Origin: Sphingomonadales bacterium
Lineage (GTDB): Bacteria; Pseudomonadota; Alphaproteobacteria; Sphingomonadales; Sphingomonadaceae
Reading direction: 5' to 3'
NCBI GenBank assembly: GCA_016704425.1
Contig: JADJAC010000002.1
Location: 558,001 to 622,000, forward strand
DNA: 64,000 nt
Made by a program: the position numbers and the translations under genes. Shown piece by piece: positions 54,348 through 61,447 of this stretch. Position 1 is the first letter of the stretch, and every line of letters starts with the position of its first letter. Below the pieces are notes generated by a model. The model had not been told where the DNA came from. It searched no databases and saw only the letters and a list, made by a program, of their open reading frames with translations.

Positions 54348-55549
54348 CGCTTGCCTGCTCGGATCCTCAAGAGCTTGGATTCCTCCCGGAGCGGCTCGAG
54401 CGCATTCCCGCCTTTATCAAGGCCAAATATCTGGATAGCGGCCGACTGCCGCATGCCGCCCTGCTGATCGGGCGTGGCGATGAGATCGCACACCTTTGGA
54501 GTTCTGGTGTCGAGACCGATGCGATCTTTCGCATTGCCTCCATGACGAAGCCGATCACGTCGATAGCCTTCATGCAGCTCGTCGAGCAGGGCAAGGCTGC
54601 CTTGTCGGAACCGGTCGCAAAATACATTCCGGAATTTGCCAATCTTGGTGTGTTCATGGCTGGTGGCGGTGCCATTCCCTTTGTGTCGCGTCCGCCTACC
54701 AGCCCGTTTCGCATCATTGATCTCATGCGCCATACATCGGGCCTTACTTATTCCTTTCAGGAACGGACCCCGATCGATGCGGCCTATCGCAAGACCGATC
54801 TTGAGCATTGGCTGAAGAACGATAGCCAGAGCTTCATCGACCATCTGGCGCAGATTCCACTCCAATTCGACCCGGGAACTTGCTGGAATTACTCTGTTTC
54901 AACCGATGTCCTGGGCATTCTCGTCGAACGGATTTCCGGACAATCATTGGGAGACTATTTCAAGCAACACATCTTTGATCCGCTCGACATGGTCGACACG
55001 GGTTTCAAGGTACCGGCTCAACAGGCTCACCGTATTCCCGAGTGTTTTGCGTTCGATCCAGCAACGAAAATGCGCCAGACGGACAAGGCCGGTTCAGATA
55101 GCCTTTGGGCACAGGGCTGGAAATTTGAATCCGGTGGTGGTGGTCTCGCTTCGACGCTTGCGGACTATCACCGTTTCTGCCGGATGCTGCTCAACGGAGG
55201 CGCGCTTGACGGCATTCAGATCATCAGCCCCAAGACCCTTGAATTGATGACGGCCAACCACCTGCCTGGTGGTGGTGACTTGACCCAGCATTCCAAGGCG
55301 CTGTTCAGCGAAGCGGAAAATGCAGGGATAGGCTTCGGCCTTGGCTTTGCGTGCAACATAAATCCGGCGGCAACCATGATCCCGGGCTCAAAGGGCGAGT
55401 TCTACTGGGGCGGGATGTATTCGACTGCATTTCTGGTCGATCCGGTCGAAGATTTGATCATGATCTTCATGACGCAATTGATGCCGTCCTCAACATATCC
55501 GGTCAGACGAGAGATCAGAACGATGATGTATGCGGCTCTGGCCGCTTGA
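54344..55549 (+). CDS. Serine hydrolase, beta-lactamase/EstB-like
   Basis: 401 residues. The penicillin-binding fold motifs are S66-x2-K69 (IASMTKPIT), Y-x-S (CWNYSVSTDVLG) and WGG near the C terminus (FYWGGMYSTAF) in place of KTG. This pattern, with no signal peptide, matches EstB-type esterases rather than periplasmic beta-lactamases. Embedded in a catabolic operon, it probably hydrolyses an ester or lactone of the growth substrate. Start overlaps the SDR stop (ATGA). Confidence 0.85.
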   Translation: MTLACSDPQELGFLPERLERIPAFIKAKYLDSGRLPHAALLIGRGDEIAHLWSSGVETDAIFRIASMTKPITSIAFMQLVEQGKAALSEPVAKYIPEFANLGVFMAGGGAIPFVSRPPTSPFRIIDLMRHTSGLTYSFQERTPIDAAYRKTDLEHWLKNDSQSFIDHLAQIPLQFDPGTCWNYSVSTDVLGILVERISGQSLGDYFKQHIFDPLDMVDTGFKVPAQQAHRIPECFAFDPATKMRQTDKAGSDSLWAQGWKFESGGGGLASTLADYHRFCRMLLNGGALDGIQIISPKTLELMTANHLPGGGDLTQHSKALFSEAENAGIGFGLGFACNINPAATMIPGSKGEFYWGGMYSTAFLVDPVEDLIMIFMTQLMPSSTYPVRREIRTMMYAALAA

Positions 55550-55566
55550 ATTTTCGGAGAAACCCA

Positions 55567-57570
55567 ATGCAATCTGTTACCGTTCATGTCGAAGGCGATG
55601 TTCTTGTCGTCCTGGTCAACAATCCACCGGTCAACGCGCTGAGTTGGCACGTCCGCCAGGGGCTGAAGGATGGGTTCGAGCAAGGACTGGCTGATCCGGC
55701 GATCAAGGCGATCGTCCTGCGGTGCGAAGGGCAGACGTTCATTGCCGGGGCCGACATCACCGAATTCGGCAAGCCGCCTCAAGGCCCTGATTTCGCGTCC
55801 GTGCTGAAACAGATGGAAACTTCAACAAAGCCGATCGTCGCTGCGATCCACGGCACGGCGCTCGGCGGCGGGCTCGAAACCGCCATGTGCTGCCACTACA
55901 GGATCGCGGTTCCGTCGGCCAAATTGGGTGTCCCGGAAGTGAAGCTGGGCCTTTTGCCAGGTGGCGGCGGCACGCAGCGACTACCTCGATTGGTCGGCAT
56001 CGAACAGGCGGCAGTCATGTGCAGCCTTGGCGAACCGATTTCGGCAAAGAAAGCATTCGAGACTGGCCTTGTCGATGCGCTTGCCGGGGAAAACAGCCTT
56101 GCGGAAGACGCCATTCGCTTTGCGCGCGAGACAATTGCAAAGGGCCCGCGCCCGACGTGTAGTCTCCCCGTCAAGGGCGACCTTGCCATCATTGAAAAGC
56201 TGAAGGCAGAAAATGGCCGCAAGTGGAAGGGGTTCGATGCTCCCTACGCCAACCTGCGTTGCGTCGAGGCAGCTGCCGCCCACGCAGACATTGATGCGGG
56301 CCTGAAATTTGAACGCGAAGAGTTCATGAAACTGATGACAGGCAGCCAATCCGCCGCACAGCGCTATATGTTCTTTTCCGAACGTCAGGCGGCGAAAATT
56401 GATGGCCTGCCCAAGGACACGGCACTGCGGGATGTGAAGACAGTCGGCGTTATCGGCGCGGGCACGATGGGCGGCGGCATAACGATGAACTTCCTTGCCG
56501 CAGGAATTCCGGTGACAATCGTCGAGATGCAAAAGGACGCGCTTGATCGTGGCGTGGCTCTCATCCGCAAGAATTATGAGGCATCCGCCGCCAAGGGGCG
56601 GTTCACGCAAGAACGCGTGGAACAGATGATGGGATTGCTGACCCCAAGCCTTTCGCTGGACGATCTTGCGCAATGCGACCTTGTTATCGAAGCCGTCTAC
56701 GAGAATATGGACGTCAAGAAGGACGTGTTCGGCAAGCTCGACAAGATCGTGAAGCAGGGTGCGATCCTTGCGTCAAATACATCCTACCTCAATGTGGATG
56801 AGATTGCGGCGGCGACGGCTCGTCCGCAGGATGTGCTTGGAATGCACTTCTTCTCGCCGGCAAATGTCATGAAGCTGCTCGAGGTTGTGAGGGGTGAAAA
56901 GACGGCTCCCGATGTGCTCGCGACGGCGATGGCCATCGGCAAGAAGATTGGAAAGGTCGCAGTTGTCGCAGGCGTGTGCCACGGCTTCATCGGCAACCGC
57001 ATGCTCGCCCAGCGGCAGGCGCCCGCTAGCCAACTGCTGCTCGAAGGCGCAACGCCACAACAGATCGACAAGGTTCATACCGATTTCGGCATGCCAATGG
57101 GGCCGTTCCAGATGTCCGACCTGGCGGGATTGGACATTGGCTGGCACCGCGACCCTAACCGGATCGAGACCATCCGCGAAGCCCTCTGCGCCGCCGGCCG
57201 ATGGGGACAAAAAACCGGCAAGGGTTTTTACGATTACGATGAGAAGCGCAACGGCACCCCTAGTCCGGAAGCCTTGGCAATCATTGAGGATTTCCGTTCC
57301 AAATCGAACATGGCTAAGCGGGAAATTACTGATCAGGAAATCATTGAGCGCACGCTCTACCCCATGGTCAACGAAGGCTATCTGATCCTCGAGGAAGGCA
57401 AGGCCCAGCGCGCTTCCGACATCGATGTCGTCTGGATCTATGGCTATGGATGGCCCGTTTATCGTGGCGGACCAATGTTCTGGGGCGATCTCGAAGGTGC
57501 CGGAAAGATTGTCGAGGCGCTCGAGCGACACGGGATCAAGGTCGCCGATTCGCTCAAAGCGAAAGCCTGA
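55567..57570 (+). CDS. Bifunctional enoyl-CoA hydratase / 3-hydroxyacyl-CoA dehydrogenase
   Basis: 667 residues from the ATG at 55567 (GGAGA upstream; the frame is open further back only within the preceding gene). The N-terminal hydratase (about 1-190) has FIAGADITEF, ALGGGLETAM and LLPGGGGTQRLPR. The dehydrogenase has VGVIGAGTMGGGI, the conserved MHFFSPANVMKLLEVV with the catalytic His, and two C-terminal helical domains. Same architecture as FadJ/EHHADH. Completes beta-oxidation for the operon. Confidence 0.93.
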   Translation: MQSVTVHVEGDVLVVLVNNPPVNALSWHVRQGLKDGFEQGLADPAIKAIVLRCEGQTFIAGADITEFGKPPQGPDFASVLKQMETSTKPIVAAIHGTALGGGLETAMCCHYRIAVPSAKLGVPEVKLGLLPGGGGTQRLPRLVGIEQAAVMCSLGEPISAKKAFETGLVDALAGENSLAEDAIRFARETIAKGPRPTCSLPVKGDLAIIEKLKAENGRKWKGFDAPYANLRCVEAAAAHADIDAGLKFEREEFMKLMTGSQSAAQRYMFFSERQAAKIDGLPKDTALRDVKTVGVIGAGTMGGGITMNFLAAGIPVTIVEMQKDALDRGVALIRKNYEASAAKGRFTQERVEQMMGLLTPSLSLDDLAQCDLVIEAVYENMDVKKDVFGKLDKIVKQGAILASNTSYLNVDEIAAATARPQDVLGMHFFSPANVMKLLEVVRGEKTAPDVLATAMAIGKKIGKVAVVAGVCHGFIGNRMLAQRQAPASQLLLEGATPQQIDKVHTDFGMPMGPFQMSDLAGLDIGWHRDPNRIETIREALCAAGRWGQKTGKGFYDYDEKRNGTPSPEALAIIEDFRSKSNMAKREITDQEIIERTLYPMVNEGYLILEEGKAQRASDIDVVWIYGYGWPVYRGGPMFWGDLEGAGKIVEALERHGIKVADSLKAKA

Positions 57571-57607
57571 CCGACCTTTCTGCCGGATGAACCGAACGAG
57601 TCTGACG

Positions 57608-57635
57608 ACGAGTCGTTTGCGGCAAAACGACTCGT
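57608..57635. terminator. Inverted repeat after the catabolic operon
   Basis: ACGAGTCGTTT (57608-57618) pairs with AAACGACTCGT (57625-57635) across a 6-nt loop, 38 bp after the last operon gene. No T-tract follows, so it is a probable but not canonical terminator. Confidence 0.5.
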
Positions 57636-57733
57636 CCCGGACGAGGTGCGCTCCACCGATCAATGCTTGGATGTGACGAAGATCACAGGCACGAGACCCT
57701 TGGTAGAGGGTCAAGGTTCGGGGTCGCATCCAG

Positions 57734-58249
57734 GTGAAGTTTCTCGCTCGCACAATCAGCGCAATTGTTCTTGCTGCAAGTCTCCTCCCGGCAACGGCAA
57801 ATGCCAGCCGGTATTTGCAGTGCGTGCCATTTGCGCGTGAAGTGTCCGGGATCGATATCCGCGGAAATGCAAAGACTTGGTGGGCTCAGGCGGCCGATCG
57901 CTATGACCGCGGAAGCAATCCTCGCGAAGGTTCCGTCCTTGCGATGCCGGGCTATGGCAAAATGGGCTACGGCCATGTCGCGATGGTCAGCAAGATCGTC
58001 AACGACCGCGAAATTCTCCTGACGCATGCAAACTGGTCGCGGCGCGGCGGCATTGAGCGCGATGTGCGTGCCATTGATGTTTCGGAAAATGGGGACTGGA
58101 GTCGGGTGAAAATCTGGCATTCGGGCAGCAACGGTTTTGGCACGACCAACTATCCTGCCTTTGGATTTATATATGCCAACAAGACCAAGCGTAGTGACCC
58201 CTTCACACTTGGTGACGACGTCATAAGGCTCGCTGCGCTCGAACGCTAA
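57734..58249 (+). CDS. Exported CHAP-domain amidase/peptidase
   Basis: 171 residues from a GTG at 57734. Signal peptide (AIVLAASLLPATANA), then a CHAP domain with nucleophile Cys30 (CVPFAREVSGI), His81 (GYGHVAMV) and Asn100 (THANW). CHAP enzymes cut amide bonds in peptidoglycan peptides. No cell-wall-binding domain is present, so it probably acts in the periplasm. It is a close paralogue of the gene at 60792. Confidence 0.88.
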   Translation: MKFLARTISAIVLAASLLPATANASRYLQCVPFAREVSGIDIRGNAKTWWAQAADRYDRGSNPREGSVLAMPGYGKMGYGHVAMVSKIVNDREILLTHANWSRRGGIERDVRAIDVSENGDWSRVKIWHSGSNGFGTTNYPAFGFIYANKTKRSDPFTLGDDVIRLAALER

Positions 58250-58259
58250 TCGGGCGATT

Positions 58260-58287
58260 GATCGAAGCGCCGATCAGCGCTTCGATC
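58260..58287. terminator. Bidirectional hairpin between convergent genes
   Basis: GATCGAAGCGC (58260-58270) and GCGCTTCGATC (58277-58287), a perfect 11-bp stem with a 6-nt loop, between the CHAP gene and the convergent enoyl-CoA hydratase gene. Confidence 0.65.
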
Positions 58288-58300
58288 GTATTGAATCCGG

Positions 58301-59059
58301 TTATCGCCCTTTCCATTCAGGCTTGCGCTTCTGTGCAAAGGCAGCCGCCCCTTCTCGAGCATCCTCGCTCATGAAGAGAGTCCCGAGGGCCTCGGTCTGC
58401 TTTTTCCACATGTCGCTCTCCGACCAATCCCGCGATTCTACTATGACGCGCTTGGAAGCCGCGACCGCCAGCGGGCCATTTGCAGTGATACTTGCTGCAA
58501 GTTCCAAGGCCCCATCCAACGCCACGCCGTCGGTCAGGCGATTGATCAGACCTATTTCATAGGCACGCTGTGCAGTGATGAAATCGCCAGTCAGCGCCAG
58601 TTCCATGGCAAGCCGCGGGCTGATTTGACGCGGCAGCCGAACAAGCCCACCAGCAGCTGCAGCAAGACCGCGCTTCGCTTCCGGAATGCCAAATTTGGCC
58701 TGGGCGTTTGCAACGACCAGGTCGCATGCCAGCATAATCTCGAATCCCCCCGCTAGAGCATAGCCATCGACAGCGGCGATCAGCGGCTTTTTCGGCGGCG
58801 CTTCCGTAAGGCCGGCAAATCCTCTTCCTTTGATTGAAGGCAATTCGCCTTGCAGAAACGCCTTCAGATCCATTCCGGAACAGAAGGTTCCGCCAGCACC
58901 GGTAATGATCCCGACGCGAAGGGTATCGGCCCCATCCAAAGTGTCGAGCGCTGCAGCAACGCCCTCGGCAAGTGCCCGGTTGGCAGCATTCTTGGCTTCT
59001 GGCCTGTTCAGCGTAATAATCAGCACGCCATCGCGCACTTCGGTCAAGACTTCAGACAT
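58301..59059 (-). CDS. Enoyl-CoA hydratase/isomerase family protein
   Basis: 252 residues from the ATG at 59059, 7 nt after GGGAG (GTG 59065 is too close). Crotonase fold with LNRPEAKNAAN, the oxyanion-hole segments CSGMDLKAF and GYALAGGFEIML, and the candidate catalytic region FGIPEAKRGLAAAAGGLVRLP. It hydrates or isomerises an enoyl-CoA. It lies 45 bp downstream of the acyl-CoA synthetase gene and is probably co-transcribed. Confidence 0.9.
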   Translation of the reverse strand: MSEVLTEVRDGVLIITLNRPEAKNAANRALAEGVAAALDTLDGADTLRVGIITGAGGTFCSGMDLKAFLQGELPSIKGRGFAGLTEAPPKKPLIAAVDGYALAGGFEIMLACDLVVANAQAKFGIPEAKRGLAAAAGGLVRLPRQISPRLAMELALTGDFITAQRAYEIGLINRLTDGVALDGALELAASITANGPLAVAASKRVIVESRDWSESDMWKKQTEALGTLFMSEDAREGAAAFAQKRKPEWKGR

Positions 59060-59104
59060 GGTCACACTCCCTTGATGATAAGTGCAAATGGAACAGCTTT
59101 ACGT

Positions 59105-60634
59105 TTACGTCAAGCTATCGCGAAGCTCGCGCTTTAGGACTTTACCAATAGCACTCCTGGGGAGTTCGCCAGTTTCGATCAGACGGTTGAGACGCTGTGT
59201 CTTTCCCACCTTGCTGTTGACGAACATTAGGACCTCTTCGGTCTTGATGCCGTCACGCAAGACTACAAAGCCCACGGGCGTTTCCCCCCATTCCTCGCTG
59301 GGCGCACCGATGACAGCGGCTTCGACAACGCCCGGATGCTGCAGCAAAACCGCCTCCAAATCGCTGGGGTAGATATTGAAGCCACCCGATATGATCATGT
59401 CCTTTGCGCGATCCATCAAGGTCAAGAACCCGTCCTCATCGAACCGGCCGATGTCCCCATGACGATAGAAAAGTCGACCTTCATTATCGTACCAATGCAT
59501 AGCCTTGGTCGCGTCCGGTCGGTTGTTGTACCCGGTCATCATTGCAGGCGAACGGCCGACGATTTCTCCAACCGATCCCGGAGGCAGTTCATTTCCATCC
59601 TCTTCGATTACACGCATGTCATGGCCCGGAGACGGCTGTCCGACAGTATGAAGCTTGTCTGGATATTTGTGCGCTTCAAGCAGGCAAACCCCGCCGCCTT
59701 CGGTCAATCCGTAAATCTCGATAAGACCGCCGGGCCAGCGCTTCACGATATCGGCCTTGAGCGCTGCCGGGAAAGGCGCGCTTGTGCAATATTTCATGAC
59801 AAAGCTCGACAAGTCGAAACTGTCGAAATCCGGGAGCGCCATGATGCGACGATACTGGACAGGGACAAGCATCGTATTGGTCGCGCGCTCGCGCTCGGCG
59901 AGTGCGAGAAAGCCGTGCGCATCAAACTTCTTCATGAGGACAATCTTTCCGCCAGAACCGATGGTCGGAAGAAATGAAGCCATTGTCGTGTTGGAATACA
60001 TTGGCGTTGAGAGGATCGTGACAGAGTCGGGGCCATAAGCAGGCAAGCCGCGCTGGATGTGCTGCCAACGCATCGCATGGCTGTGAACGATGCCCTTTGG
60101 AATGCCGGTGGTGCCGGAGGAGTAGATGATGTTGAAGCCGCTTTCGGGCTTGATCTCGACCGGCTCCGGCACACTGCCTTCGGGATCCATCCATTGAAGC
60201 AGCGACTCTCCGGCATCACTCCCGTCCATTGCGATCCGCTGGATGTCACCGAGATCAAAGCCCGCCAGTGTCGCCGCAGCCCCGGCATCGAGGAACATGT
60301 GCCGCGCGCCGGTATCGGCAATCATCGCAGCCATTTGTTCGCCGGTGGCCGAATAGGTTATCAGTCCGGCAACCGCACCGGTCCTTATGACGCCAAGCCA
60401 CACAGCGACATGATGAGCCGAATTGAAGCCTGCCAACGCTACACCGCGCCCGGGTCCGACGCCTTCCCGCTGGAGCCGCGCCGCAATCCTGTCACCCAGC
60501 ATGTCAAATTCGGCCCAGGTGAGTCTGACTTCGGGATCGGCAACGGCAATTGCATCAGGCCTCATGACCGCATGACAACGGACAATTTCAGGAAGGTTGG
60601 AAAATTCGGCGGAGAGCAGGGCATCTAGGTTCAT
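59105..60634 (-). CDS. AMP-forming acyl-CoA synthetase
   Basis: 509 residues of the ANL superfamily. P-loop IYSSGTTGIPKGIVHSH, core motif EIYGLTEGGG, GDIGRFDEDGF and the hinge MDRAKDMIISGGFNIYP, ending with the catalytic Lys in PRSAIGKVLKREL. It activates a carboxylic acid to its CoA ester, the entry step for the acyl-CoA enzymes of this region. Substrate range cannot be read from the sequence. Confidence 0.92.
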   Translation of the reverse strand: MNLDALLSAEFSNLPEIVRCHAVMRPDAIAVADPEVRLTWAEFDMLGDRIAARLQREGVGPGRGVALAGFNSAHHVAVWLGVIRTGAVAGLITYSATGEQMAAMIADTGARHMFLDAGAAATLAGFDLGDIQRIAMDGSDAGESLLQWMDPEGSVPEPVEIKPESGFNIIYSSGTTGIPKGIVHSHAMRWQHIQRGLPAYGPDSVTILSTPMYSNTTMASFLPTIGSGGKIVLMKKFDAHGFLALAERERATNTMLVPVQYRRIMALPDFDSFDLSSFVMKYCTSAPFPAALKADIVKRWPGGLIEIYGLTEGGGVCLLEAHKYPDKLHTVGQPSPGHDMRVIEEDGNELPPGSVGEIVGRSPAMMTGYNNRPDATKAMHWYDNEGRLFYRHGDIGRFDEDGFLTLMDRAKDMIISGGFNIYPSDLEAVLLQHPGVVEAAVIGAPSEEWGETPVGFVVLRDGIKTEEVLMFVNSKVGKTQRLNRLIETGELPRSAIGKVLKRELRDSLT

Positions 60635-60791
60635 GAGTTAGCCGTCGCGCATGAATGGGGGCCCGGTCAAGTCCGTCAAGAAAAATGTCGGCGGCCGCCC
60701 GAAGGTTATCACCAAATTAACCATAACTGTCAAAACTCCCTCCTTGGCATTGTGGCATGGCGACTTTTTCGGGGGAGTTCCAGGAAACCGT

Positions 60792-61421
60792 ATGATCCGG
60801 CTGGCAAGATCGATTGCGGCACTTTGCGCTTTGCTGGGAGCAACTGCCCCACTTGGTGCGATCCCGCTTGCCGAACCGATGCCGCGCTACCATTGGGAGT
60901 GCGTTCCCTTTGCCCGTGCCATTTCGGGCATCCAGATCTATGGCGACGCATACACTTGGTGGGATCAAGCCGAAGGGCGTTATAAGCGAGGCCATCGCCC
61001 GAAAATCGGAGCTGTCCTGGCATTCATCCCTCACGGCCGGATGGAACTCGGCCATGTGGCCACTGTCAGTGACATCATTGATGAACGCACAATCCTCATC
61101 ACCCATGCTAACTGGTCACCGATCAATGGCCGACGCGGCCAAGTCGAACGCGATGTCAAGGCCATCGACGTGTCCGAGGCCGGAGACTGGAGCGCAGTGC
61201 GGGTCTGGTATGCGCCGAACGACGATATGGGTGGCGCGGCCTGGCCCGTTCACGGCTTCATCTACCCCGCGCGGGGCGCTGTTGCGCCACCGAGACTGCA
61301 ATATGCTGACGTGTTTGCCTGGACTGCGGGTCTGGACGAGGTCAAACGCCCAACCGGGCGTATCGCGTATCTTGGCACGCTTTTGCCAGGCCTCGCATCA
61401 GCGAAGCAAAAGCGACCCTAA
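60792..61421 (+). CDS. Exported CHAP-domain amidase/peptidase
   Basis: 209 residues from the ATG at 60792 (AGGA upstream; the frame is open to 60651). Signal peptide (SIAALCALLGATAPLGAIPLA), then a CHAP domain with Cys37 (CVPFARAISGI), His88 (LGHVATVS) and Asn107 (THANW). It shares most of its core with the CHAP protein at 57734 (TWW.QA, RY.RG, ERDV.AIDVSE..DWS) but has a C-terminal extension of about 40 residues. Probably a tandem-duplication partner. Confidence 0.88.
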   Translation: MIRLARSIAALCALLGATAPLGAIPLAEPMPRYHWECVPFARAISGIQIYGDAYTWWDQAEGRYKRGHRPKIGAVLAFIPHGRMELGHVATVSDIIDERTILITHANWSPINGRRGQVERDVKAIDVSEAGDWSAVRVWYAPNDDMGGAAWPVHGFIYPARGAVAPPRLQYADVFAWTAGLDEVKRPTGRIAYLGTLLPGLASAKQKRP

Positions 61422-61447
61422 TTTGCTGGCTCGCAAGAGTGGCCGCT

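Noticed and set aside
54344..55549. Beta-lactamase resistance gene
   Set aside because: No signal peptide, no KTG motif and an EstB-like pattern within a catabolic operon.
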